Translations under genes and position numbers: made by a program
Origin: Herbiconiux sp. SALV-R1
Lineage (GTDB): Bacteria; Actinomycetota; Actinomycetes; Actinomycetales; Microbacteriaceae
Reading direction: 5' to 3'
Length of the DNA stretch: 64,000 nucleotides
Assembly (NCBI RefSeq): GCF_013113715.1
Contig: NZ_CP053344.1
Coordinates: 1,798,001-1,862,000 of the forward strand
Notes under the pieces: model-generated
The model's input: the letters and a program-made list of their open reading frames with translations, nothing else
Told to the model about the DNA's origin: nothing
Databases searched by the model: none
In this document: one piece after another, positions 35,220 to 42,745 of the stretch
How positions within the stretch are numbered: position 1 is the first letter of the stretch
How the letters are laid out: each line of letters starts with the position of its first letter

Positions 35220-36370
35220 CAGGCACCGACCCGGGCGGCCTCGGCGGCCACGGCCGACTGGGTCTCCGCATCCTGAGCCTGCTTCGCGGCCTCGCGGGCG
35301 CGCATCCGCTCGATCTGCGACTGGTGGGTCGGGCCGTCGGGCACGTGGGCGGGGCGCTTGGCGTCGAGCTCCTTGCGGAGCACGGGCACCACGAGTTCAC
35401 CGAGCATGTCGAGCTGCTCGAGCACGGTCTTCAGCGGCAGGCCGGCGTGGTCCATGAGGAAGAGCTGGCGCTGGTAGTCGCCGAAGGTCTCGCGGAAGGT
35501 GAGGGTGCGGTCGATCACCTGCTGCGGGCTGCCGACGGTGAGCGGAGTCTGCTCGGTGAAGTCCTCGAGGCTCGGGCCGTGGCCGTACACCGGCGCGTTG
35601 TCGAAGTAGGGGCGGAACTGGTTCACCGCATCCTGCGAGTTCTTCGCCATGAAGACCTGGCCGCCGAGGCCCAAGTAGGCCTGGTCGGCCTGGCCGTGAC
35701 CGTAGTGCTCGAAGCGCTGGCGGTAGAAGGCGATGAGGCGCTGGAAGTGCTCCTTCGGCCAGAAGATGTGGTTCGCGAAGAAGCCGTCTCCGTAATAGGC
35801 GGCCTGCTCGGCGATCTCAGGGCTGCGGATGCTGCCGTGCCACACGAAGGGAGCCACGCCGTCGAGGGGGCGGGGGGTGCTCGTGAAGCCCTGCAGCGGG
35901 GTGCGGAACTGGCCCTCCCAGTCGACGGTGTGCTCGGTCCAGAGGCGGTGCAGCAGCGCGTAGTTCTCGATGGCGAGCGGGATGCCCTGGCGGATGTCCT
36001 TGCCGAACCAGGGGTAGACCGGCCCGGTGTTGCCGCGGCCCATCATCATGTCGACGCGGCCGTCGGCGATGTGCTGGAGCATCGCGTAGTCTTCGGCGAT
36101 CTTCACCGGGTCGTTCGTGGTGATGAGCGTGGTGCTGGTGCTCAACAGGATGTTCTCGGTCTTGGCGGCGACATATCCGAGCATGGTCGTGGGGCTCGAC
36201 GGCACGAAGGGCTCGTTGTGGTGCTCACCCAGGGCGAAGACGTCGAGGCCGACCTCCTCGGCCTTCTGTGCGATGGCGAGGATCGCCTTGATGCGCTCGT
36301 GCTCGGTGGGGGTGGTGTTGTTCGTCGGGTCGGTCGTGACGTCTCCGACGGTGAAGATTCCGAACTGCAT
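35219..36370 (-). CDS. LLM-class flavin-dependent monooxygenase
   Basis: 383 residues. Luciferase-like TIM-barrel protein with the N-terminal EVGLDVFALGEHHNEPFVPS motif and the FMN-contacting ADGRVDMMMGRGNTGPVYPWFG segment. CE1758-type proteins of this length are commonly paired with the FMN reductase found immediately downstream. Substrate unknown. A 19-base palindrome-like element lies in its promoter (36408-36426), and the rpsO terminator upstream makes it a separate transcript. Confidence 0.92.
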   Translation of the reverse strand: MQFGIFTVGDVTTDPTNNTTPTEHERIKAILAIAQKAEEVGLDVFALGEHHNEPFVPSSPTTMLGYVAAKTENILLSTSTTLITTNDPVKIAEDYAMLQHIADGRVDMMMGRGNTGPVYPWFGKDIRQGIPLAIENYALLHRLWTEHTVDWEGQFRTPLQGFTSTPRPLDGVAPFVWHGSIRSPEIAEQAAYYGDGFFANHIFWPKEHFQRLIAFYRQRFEHYGHGQADQAYLGLGGQVFMAKNSQDAVNQFRPYFDNAPVYGHGPSLEDFTEQTPLTVGSPQQVIDRTLTFRETFGDYQRQLFLMDHAGLPLKTVLEQLDMLGELVVPVLRKELDAKRPAHVPDGPTHQSQIERMRAREAAKQAQDAETQSAVAAEAARVGA

Positions 36371-36407
36371 GTCGACCTCTCAAGTCGCTCTGCCGCCTGT
36401 CGCGGGT

Positions 36408-36426
36408 TTCAATGCGTTTGCATGAA
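36408..36426. promoter_or_regulatory. Imperfect palindrome in the LLM promoter
   Basis: TTCAATGCGTTTGCATGAA, a near-palindrome with one unpaired base, sits 38 bases before the monooxygenase start. The shape resembles MarR or TetR operators. Confidence 0.4.
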
Positions 36427-36481
36427 CATCCTACTCAACGCAGCATCCGCGAATCTATTCCCGGCCCCCTCCTGGCATGCG

Positions 36482-36514
36482 AAAAGGCCGCCACCCCGGA
36501 GGGTGACGGCCTTC
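36482..36514 (-). terminator. Rho-independent terminator of rpsO
   Basis: On the minus strand AAGGCCGTCACCC, a three-base loop, GGGGTGGCGGCC, then TTTTC. The hairpin starts 28 bases after the rpsO stop and separates rpsO from the monooxygenase operon. Confidence 0.9.
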
Positions 36515-36541
36515 TACGACGTCTGAGACGACCCGGTCGCG

Positions 36542-36811
36542 TCAGCGGCGGAGGCCGAGACGCTCGATCAGCGAGCGGTAGCGCTCGATGTCGATGTCCT
36601 GGAGGTAGCCGAGGAGGCGACGACGCTGACCCACGAGGATGAGGAGGCCACGACGCGAGTGGTGGTCGTGCTTGTGCTCCTTCAGGTGCTCCGTGAGGTC
36701 CTTGATGCGCTTGGTCAGGATGGCGACCTGCACCTCAGGGGATCCGGTGTCACCGGGGTGGGTAGCGTACTCGTCGATGATCGCCTTCTTGACGTCTGCT
36801 TCGAGTGCCAT
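36542..36811 (-). CDS. rpsO: 30S ribosomal protein uS15
   Basis: 89 residues, exactly the family length. The 16S rRNA-binding signature [35 protein letters not shown] is complete. The ATG at 36811 has a GGGG-rich ribosome binding site upstream. In most bacteria pnp follows; here a terminator and two other operons do. Confidence 0.98.
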   Translation of the reverse strand: MALEADVKKAIIDEYATHPGDTGSPEVQVAILTKRIKDLTEHLKEHKHDHHSRRGLLILVGQRRRLLGYLQDIDIERYRSLIERLGLRR

Positions 36812-36930
36812 AGATGGGATCCCCTTTCTCTCGTTGCGCGGTGCCAGTCAGCCGGATGCTGTGGCTCTCTTTATCCGCGGCCGTTCACACGGCAACCTGA
36901 AGAGCTTAGCAGAAACCCGCCCGTAACATT

Positions 36931-36957
36931 CCGGTTCCCAGTTCGACTCGGAACCGG
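36931..36957. promoter_or_regulatory. Inverted repeat over the 2OG oxygenase -35
   Basis: CCGGTTCC (36931-36938) and GGAACCGG (36950-36957) are perfect 8-bp arms around 11 bases; the repeat covers the -35 TTCGAC (36942-36947) of the plus-strand promoter whose -10 is GATAGT (36966-36971, 18-base spacing). Confidence 0.55.
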
Positions 36958-36971
36958 GAACACAGGATAGT
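36942..36971 (+). promoter_or_regulatory. Promoter of the 2OG oxygenase-MFS operon
   Basis: -35 TTCGAC at 36942-36947, 18-base spacer, -10 GATAGT at 36966-36971; transcription would begin near 36978, about 30 bases before the ATG, which has a GGACGGAA ribosome binding site. Confidence 0.55.
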
Positions 36972-37006
36972 TAGTGTGCGTTAGTAGTTCGCGGAACGGA
37001 CGGAAA

Positions 37007-38077
37007 ATGACACTCGACATCCCCAGCACCAGCACCCTCGACTCGGCGAACCTGCCGGTACTCGACCTCAGCCGCCTCGCGAAGGGCGACGCCGAGGCGG
37101 AGGCCTTCCGGGTCGACCTGCGCGAGGCCACCCACGACTACGGCTTCTTCTACCTCACCGGGCACGGCGTGCCCCAGCAGCTCATCGACGACGTCATGGC
37201 CGTCTCGCGCCGCTTCTTCGACCTGCCCGAGGCCGACAAGCTGGCCATCGAGAACCTCAAGAGCCCGCACTTCCGCGGCTACACGCGCGTCGGCGGCGAG
37301 CTCACCCAGGGCAAGGTCGACTGGCGCGAGCAGATCGACATCGGCACCGAGCGCGAGCCCGTGACCGACCCCGACGCCCCCGACTTCATGCGACTCGACG
37401 GCCCCAACCAGTGGCCGGATGCGCTCCCCGAGCTCCAGACGACGGTCTCCGAGTGGTACGACGAGCTCAGCCGCGTCGCCCTCACGCTGCTGCGCGCCTG
37501 GGCCGTCTCGCTCGGCGCCGCGGAGGACGTCTTCGACGAGGCCTTCGCCGACCGCCCCTCCACGCTCATCAAGATCGTGCGCTACCCCGGGAAGAGCGAC
37601 CCGGAGCCCAAGCAGGGCGTCGGCGCCCACAAAGACAGCGGCGTGCTCACCCTCCTCCTCGTCGAGCCCGGCAAGGGCGGCCTGCAGGTGGAGAAGGACG
37701 GCGAGTGGATCGACGCTCCCCCGATCGACGGCGCCTTCGTGGTGAACATCGGCGAACTGCTCGAGGTCGCCACCGACGGCTACCTCAAGGCCACCGTGCA
37801 CCGCGTCATCTCGCCGCGCATCGGCACCGACCGCATCTCCATCCCGTTCTTCTACGCCCCGGCGCTCGACTCGACCATCCCGGTGCTCACCCTCCCCGAG
37901 GAGCTCGCGGCCCAGGCGCGCGGCATCACGGTCGACCCGGGCAACCCGATCTTCACCACCTACGGTGAGAACGCGTTCAAGAGCCGACTGCGCGCCCACC
38001 CCGACGTGGCGGCGATCCACCACTCCGACCTCGTGGAGAAGAACGCGGCTGCTGCCGCGCAGAACAGCATCGCGTGA
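37007..38077 (+). CDS. Isopenicillin N synthase-like 2-oxoglutarate/Fe(II) oxygenase
   Basis: 356 residues. Fe(II)/2-oxoglutarate oxygenase of the IPNS/flavonol synthase superfamily. The metal triad is His208, Asp210 (GAHKDSG) and His265 (ATVHRV), and Arg276-x-Ser278 (RIS) binds the cosubstrate. The N-terminal helical domain (LPVLDLSRLAKG...GFFYLTGHGVP) is typical. Substrate unknown. I start at the ATG at 37007 (ribosome binding site GGACGGAA), not at an earlier one. The MFS exporter overlaps by four bases. Confidence 0.92.
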   Translation: MTLDIPSTSTLDSANLPVLDLSRLAKGDAEAEAFRVDLREATHDYGFFYLTGHGVPQQLIDDVMAVSRRFFDLPEADKLAIENLKSPHFRGYTRVGGELTQGKVDWREQIDIGTEREPVTDPDAPDFMRLDGPNQWPDALPELQTTVSEWYDELSRVALTLLRAWAVSLGAAEDVFDEAFADRPSTLIKIVRYPGKSDPEPKQGVGAHKDSGVLTLLLVEPGKGGLQVEKDGEWIDAPPIDGAFVVNIGELLEVATDGYLKATVHRVISPRIGTDRISIPFFYAPALDSTIPVLTLPEELAAQARGITVDPGNPIFTTYGENAFKSRLRAHPDVAAIHHSDLVEKNAAAAAQNSIA

Positions 38078-39519
38078 GCGGGGACACCCCCGCACCCGAC
38101 GAACGCACGGCCGCCGACCCCGAGGCGGCGGCGGCCGGCGCCGGGCGGGCCGCCGAAGCGGCCGCCACGGGCGCCATCGCGGCCGGCACCGGGGCCCCAG
38201 CCGGCGAGGCCGGCGAGCCCGCGCGCCGCCGCAACCCCTTCGCCGACCTCACGCCCCTGCGGGCGAGCCCGGCGTTCGCCCGCCTCTGGGCGGGCCAGGC
38301 CATCTCAGGCATCGGCAGCCAGATGACGATCGTGGCCGTGGGCCTCGACATCTACCGCCTCACCGAGTCGACCCTCGCGGTCTCGGGCGTCGCCCTGTTC
38401 GCGCTGCTGCCCATGATCATCGCGGGGCTCTACGGCGGGATGCTCGCCGACGCCTTCGACCGCCGCAAGGTCGCCCTCCTCGCCGCGATCGTCGCCTGGG
38501 GCTCGACCGCCCTGCTCGCCACCCTCGCCTGGACGGGCGCCGACAGCGTCGCCGCCCTCTACGCCCTCGCCACCGTGAACGCCGTGGCGGCGACGGTCAT
38601 CCAGACCACGCGCTCGGCGATCTACCCGCGCATCCTCCCCCGCGAGCTGCTGCCGGCCGCCGCCGCCCTCAACGGCATCACGATCGGCGTGATGGTGACG
38701 GTCGGACCCGCTCTCGCGGGTGTGCTCGTGGCCTCGGTCGGCTACGGGTGGACGTACACGATCGACGTCATCCTGTTCGTGTCGGCGTTCGTCGGCATCC
38801 TCGGTCTCCCGCGCATCCTTCCCGAGGGCGACATCCACCGCCCGGGGCTCGATTCTCTGAAGCACGGATTCGCGTTCCTGAAGCGCGCTCCGAACATCCG
38901 TGCATCCTTCCTCATCGACATCGCGGCGATGACGTTCGGGCAGCCGCGCGTGCTGTTCCCCGCCATCGGCGTACTCGTCATCGGCGGCGGGCCGATCACG
39001 GTCGGCATCCTCACCGCGGCCTCGGCCGTCGGCACGATGCTCGCGAGCATCTTCTCGGGTCGGCTCGGCGGGGTGCGCTGGCAGGGCAGGGCGATCGCGC
39101 GCGCCGTGCAGTCGTACGGAGTGAGCATCGCGCTGTTCGGGCTGGTGCTGATCGTCACGACGCTCACGGGTTCGCCGGTGAACGACGACTTCTCCGACGT
39201 GAACCTCTTCGCCTTGGCGCTGGCGTCGATCGCCCTCGCAGCGTCGGGCGCCTCCGACGAGGTGAGCGCGATCTTCCGGTCGACGATGCTGCAGACCGCG
39301 GTGCCCGACAACATGCGCGGGCGCCTGCAGGGCGTGTTCACCGTCGTCGTGGCGGGCGGACCGCGCATCGGCGACATGTACGTGGGGCTGCTGTCGGTGT
39401 TCGCGGCGCTGTGGTTCCCGCCGCTGCTCGGCGGGCTCGTGATCGTGGTGGCGGCGGCGCTCATCCTGCGCTTCGTGCACACGTTCCGCGCCTATGACGC
39501 GCTGAACCCGCTGCCCTGA
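38074..39519 (+). CDS. MFS transporter (EntS-like)
   Basis: 481 residues. A 50-residue Ala/Gly-rich cytoplasmic extension precedes 12 hydrophobic segments. The MFS loop AGLYGGMLADAFDRRKV matches the 2-3 loop signature (G-x-x-A-D-x-x-x-R-R-K) and the sequence has the layout of the EntS enterobactin/drug exporters. GTG start at 38074 overlaps the oxygenase stop, so oxygenase product and exporter could be linked, which is inference. Confidence 0.88.
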   Translation: MSGDTPAPDERTAADPEAAAAGAGRAAEAAATGAIAAGTGAPAGEAGEPARRRNPFADLTPLRASPAFARLWAGQAISGIGSQMTIVAVGLDIYRLTESTLAVSGVALFALLPMIIAGLYGGMLADAFDRRKVALLAAIVAWGSTALLATLAWTGADSVAALYALATVNAVAATVIQTTRSAIYPRILPRELLPAAAALNGITIGVMVTVGPALAGVLVASVGYGWTYTIDVILFVSAFVGILGLPRILPEGDIHRPGLDSLKHGFAFLKRAPNIRASFLIDIAAMTFGQPRVLFPAIGVLVIGGGPITVGILTAASAVGTMLASIFSGRLGGVRWQGRAIARAVQSYGVSIALFGLVLIVTTLTGSPVNDDFSDVNLFALALASIALAASGASDEVSAIFRSTMLQTAVPDNMRGRLQGVFTVVVAGGPRIGDMYVGLLSVFAALWFPPLLGGLVIVVAAALILRFVHTFRAYDALNPLP

Positions 39520-39589
39520 TACCGGCGGGTGCAGGCGGCGCGCGCTTCGGGGCGGCGCCGACTCCTGCGCCGCTTCCGCTCAAGCGGTC

Positions 39590-42004
39590 TCAGAGCCCGG
39601 CCGGGGGCGCCTCTCCCGGGGCGAGCACGAGCACGAGCCGCTGCGTCGGGCGGGTCATCGCGACGTAGAGAGCGGATGCGCCACGCGCGTTCTGCTCCAC
39701 GATGGCAGCCGGTGAGACCAGCATCACGTTGTCGAACTCGAGACCCTTGGCTTCCGCCGGGGTGATCACGGCGACCGGGCGGGAGAGTCCCGCCGCGCCC
39801 ACACCGACCTGGTCACCGAGGGCCTCCGTGAGTGCGTCGGCCGTGGCAGCCACGGCCGAGTCGGCAGCGATGACGGCGGTGGTGCCACCGGCGGTGACCA
39901 TCTCGGCGACAGTGCGTTCGATCTGGGCGGTGAGGGCCGCATCCGTCGTCGCCGATAGGGCCTCGACGGGCCAGTCGGTGGTGCGCACGGAGCGGGAGCG
40001 GGTGACCTCGAGGCCGCCCGCCACCGCCACGCGCTCGGCGGCGTCGACGATCTGGGCGGGGGTGCGGTAGTTGACCGTGAGCTCCTCGAGGCGCCAGGAG
40101 TCGCCGAGCAGCGGGTCGAGGGTCGAGCTCCAGCTCGTGGCCGACGCCGCGGAGCTCGCCTGGGCGATGTCGCCGACGATGGTGAAGGAGCGGAGCGGGG
40201 CGCGGCGGAGGAGGAGCCGCCACTGCATGGGCGAGAGCTCCTGCGCCTCGTCGACGACGATGTGGCCGTAGGTCCAGCTGCGGTCGGAGGCGGCGCGCTC
40301 GGCGGTGGTGAGGTTCGCGGTGCTCTCGGCGAAGCCCGCCACGACGGTCTCGGCAGAGACGAGGCCCGCGACGTCCATGTTGCGGATGGCGTTCTTCGCG
40401 TTCTCGAGGTCGCGCTTGTGCTGCGCCTTCTCGGCACGCTTGCGGGCGCTGTCGCCCTCGTCGTACTCGCCGAGGAGCTCGGCGGCCTCGTCGAGGAGCG
40501 GCACGTCGGAGACGGTGAAGGCCGAGCCGCGCTCGCGACGCAGCAGCTCGCGCTTCGCCTTCGACCAGTGGCCGGTGAGCGTGGTGAGCCATTGCGGGCG
40601 GGCGTAGAGGTCTTCGAGGAGCTTCTCGGGGGTGAGCGGGATCCAGGCCGTGTTCAGCGCGACGCGCACGTCGTAGGCGGTGCGGATGTCTTCGCGCAGG
40701 TACGCGAGATCGGCGTCGTCGACGGTGCCGCCGCGGCGGCGGAGCTGCTCGGCGAGCTGCTTCGTGAGCTGGCCGAGCATCGTCTTCACGAACGAGACGC
40801 GGGCCTCGTTGTAGGGTTTGCCCGACTCGCGCGCCTTCGCGATGGCGTCGGCGATGGCCTGCGGCAGCAGCTCGATGCGTTCGCCGTTGACCTCGAGCGT
40901 CTGGGGTTCGGCGGGCACCCGCTGCCGGGAGCGCACGGCGCGACGGATGAGCGCGGCCATCTCCGCCGAGCCCTTCAGAGCGGCGACGGCGGGCTCGTCG
41001 TCGGCGACGGCCTCCACCCCAGGGTAGAGCTGGCCCAGGCTCGCCAGCACCACGCCGGTCTCGCCGAGGCTCGGGAGCACGGCGTTGATGTACTGGAGGA
41101 AGGCGCGGCTCGGGCCGACGACGAGAACACCGCTCGAGCCGAGGCGTTCGCGGTGCGTGTAGAGCAGGTAGGCGGCGCGGTGGAGGGCCACGGCGGTCTT
41201 GCCGGTGCCGGGGCCGCCCTGCACGACGAGCACGCCCGAGAGCTCGGAGCGGATGATGCGGTCTTGCTCGGCCTGGATGGTCGACACGATGTCGTGCATG
41301 CGTCCGGTGCGCTGCGCGGAGAGGGCGGCGAGCAGGGCGCCCTCGCCCTGGAGGCGGGTTCCCTCCTCGTCGAGGAGGGCGGTGTCGAAGACCTCGTCTT
41401 CGATGTGCACCACCTCGCGGCCTCGGGTGGTGAGGTGGCGGCGGGCACGGGCCCCGAGCGGGGTGGCTGCGGTGGCCTGGTAGAACGCTGCGGCCTGCGG
41501 TGCGCGCCAGTCGAGCAGCAGAGGCTCGAGGTTCTCGTCGCGCAGCCCTATGCGCCCGATGTACCGCAGGCGCGAGCCTCCGGGGGCCGTGCCGTCGGGG
41601 GTGTCTGCGGCCTCCGCGTTCTGCGCGGGTGCGTCGCCGTCGTCGGTGGTGCCACGAGCATCCGGGCTGCTGCCGTCGTCGGGGGTGTCGGCGGCCTGCG
41701 CGGGTGCGTCGCCGTCGTCGGTGGCGCCACGAGCATCCGCAGTGCTGCCGTCGTCAGCGAGTTCGAGGCGGCCGAAGGCGAGCCGCTCACCCACGTCGCG
41801 CAGCTGCCGAATGCGGTCTTCGTAGACCCGGGCGAACGCGTCGCGCTCGGAGCGCGACTGGTGGTTGCCGCCCACGCTCTCGCGCCGCACCGAGGCGAGC
41901 TCCCGCTCCGCCTCCGCCCGCAGCCCGTCGAGCCGCGCGTACAGCCCCGCCACGTACTCCCGCTCCCCCGCGAGTTCGGAATCCGCCACGCCCGCACCTC
42001 TCAT
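39590..42004 (-). CDS. HelD/HelR-like RNA polymerase-associated ATPase (UvrD/Rep fold)
   Basis: 804 residues. An N-terminal coiled coil (residues 10-80) that in HelD enters the RNA polymerase secondary channel, then an acidic linker, a Walker A GGPGTGKTAVALHRAAYLLY (263-282), Walker B HIVVDEAQELSPMQW, and the C-terminal RecA-like motifs TVNYRTPAQIVDAAERVAV and ALYVAMTRPTQRLVLVL. This is the layout of HelD/HelR, which recycles stalled RNA polymerase and in Streptomyces protects it from rifamycins. The linker at residues 83-140 carries two tandem 25-residue repeats (DDGS...DARG...DDGDAPAQ). The ATG at 42004 is chosen, as upstream residues are shadow. Confidence 0.85.
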   Translation of the reverse strand: MRGAGVADSELAGEREYVAGLYARLDGLRAEAERELASVRRESVGGNHQSRSERDAFARVYEDRIRQLRDVGERLAFGRLELADDGSTADARGATDDGDAPAQAADTPDDGSSPDARGTTDDGDAPAQNAEAADTPDGTAPGGSRLRYIGRIGLRDENLEPLLLDWRAPQAAAFYQATAATPLGARARRHLTTRGREVVHIEDEVFDTALLDEEGTRLQGEGALLAALSAQRTGRMHDIVSTIQAEQDRIIRSELSGVLVVQGGPGTGKTAVALHRAAYLLYTHRERLGSSGVLVVGPSRAFLQYINAVLPSLGETGVVLASLGQLYPGVEAVADDEPAVAALKGSAEMAALIRRAVRSRQRVPAEPQTLEVNGERIELLPQAIADAIAKARESGKPYNEARVSFVKTMLGQLTKQLAEQLRRRGGTVDDADLAYLREDIRTAYDVRVALNTAWIPLTPEKLLEDLYARPQWLTTLTGHWSKAKRELLRRERGSAFTVSDVPLLDEAAELLGEYDEGDSARKRAEKAQHKRDLENAKNAIRNMDVAGLVSAETVVAGFAESTANLTTAERAASDRSWTYGHIVVDEAQELSPMQWRLLLRRAPLRSFTIVGDIAQASSAASATSWSSTLDPLLGDSWRLEELTVNYRTPAQIVDAAERVAVAGGLEVTRSRSVRTTDWPVEALSATTDAALTAQIERTVAEMVTAGGTTAVIAADSAVAATADALTEALGDQVGVGAAGLSRPVAVITPAEAKGLEFDNVMLVSPAAIVEQNARGASALYVAMTRPTQRLVLVLAPGEAPPAGL
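41621..41770. repeat. 75-bp direct repeat inside the HelD-like gene
   Basis: Units 41621-41695 and 41696-41770 differ at few positions (for example GGTGGTGCC versus GGTGGCGCC) and encode the acidic 25-residue repeat. A partial third copy begins near 41596. Confidence 0.8.
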
Positions 42005-42059
42005 CACCCGAGCCCGAAAAAACCCGGCAGATAAGTCTAGCTGTGCAAACGACCCCCTA

Positions 42060-42117
42060 CGTTGGTCGCGCAAAATGCTCGCATCCCAGAAGGTAGGAGC
42101 ACTTCGCGCGACCAACG
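42060..42117. repeat. Long inverted repeat upstream of the HelD-like gene
   Basis: Arms 42060-42080 and 42097-42117 pair at 19 of 21 positions; the first 12 bases, CGTTGGTCGCGC, are perfect. The loop is 16 bases. It lies between the HelD-like start and the FKBP gene, 56 bases before the former. Confidence 0.75.
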
Positions 42118-42179
42118 CGCACATCTCCGAAGCAAGCACCACGAGAACCGATGCGACGGGCCGTTCTCGACGACCCAAG

Positions 42180-42215
42180 GTGAAGGGGTGGCCGCGCGAG
42201 CGACCACCCCTTCAC
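42180..42215 (-). terminator. Terminator-like hairpin after FKBP
   Basis: Perfect 12-bp arms (42180-42191 GTGAAGGGGTGG and 42204-42215) around 12 bases; no T run. It lies 73 bases after the FKBP stop. Confidence 0.6.
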
Positions 42216-42222
42216 ATCCCGC

Positions 42223-42249
42223 GTCGCGCCGCAGTAGCGGCGGCGCGAC
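42223..42249. repeat. 10-bp hairpin between FKBP and the long inverted repeat
   Basis: GTCGCGCCGC (42223-42232) pairs with 42240-42249, with a 7-base loop, immediately before the 42180-42215 hairpin on the minus strand. Confidence 0.6.
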
Positions 42250-42287
42250 AGGCCGGAGCCGCGCGAAGCACGGCCCCGGCCGCAGTA

Positions 42288-42662
42288 TCACGGCACCGAG
42301 ATGAGGTCGATGACGAAGATGAGGGTCTTGCCGGCGAGGAAGTGGCCGGAGCCGGCGGGGCCGTAGGCGAGGTGGGGCGGGATGGTGAGCTTGCGGCGGC
42401 CGCCTGCCTTCATGCCGGGGATGCCCTCCTGCCAGCCGGCGATGAGGCCGTTGAGGGGGAAGCTGATGGTCTCGCCGCGGTTCCAGGAGGAGTCGAACTC
42501 TTCGCCGGTCTCGTACTCGACGCCGAGGTAGTGCACCTCGACGGTGCCGCCGGGAACGGCTTCGGCGCCGGTGCCCTCGACGATGTCGACGATCTCGAGC
42601 GTGGTGGGGGCGGGGCCTTCGGGGAATTCGATCTCGGGCTTGGAACCGGTGGAATCTGTCAT
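42288..42662 (-). CDS. FKBP-type peptidyl-prolyl isomerase
   Basis: 124 residues. Small cytoplasmic FKBP domain: GGTVEVHYLGVEYETGEEFDSSWNRGE, then the VIAGWQEGIPGMKAGGRRKLTIPPHLAYGPAG and the LIFVIDLISV strand of the conserved core. No signal peptide. The start is the ATG at 42662; six bases before it lies TTGGAT, a weak leaderless -10. Confidence 0.95.
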   Translation of the reverse strand: MTDSTGSKPEIEFPEGPAPTTLEIVDIVEGTGAEAVPGGTVEVHYLGVEYETGEEFDSSWNRGETISFPLNGLIAGWQEGIPGMKAGGRRKLTIPPHLAYGPAGSGHFLAGKTLIFVIDLISVP

Positions 42663-42745
42663 GACTCCATCCAAGCCCACCCGGCGGGGCAGGTCAAAAG
42701 ACCCGCCCGCCCGCGCAGCTCAGACGCCCCACCCGACCAGGCAGG

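Noticed and set aside
31959-36370. A single large biosynthetic gene cluster joining PKS, methyltransferase, LLM monooxygenase and FMN reductase
   Set aside because: A gap of 126 bases with its own -10-like element separates the PKS trio from the flavin pair, and the flavin pair is a common standalone unit; there is no evidence they act together.
42005-42287. A rifamycin-associated element upstream of the HelD-like gene
   Set aside because: I looked for the GGGGCTTGC/GCAAGCCCC palindrome and it is not there; the inverted repeats found have different sequences.
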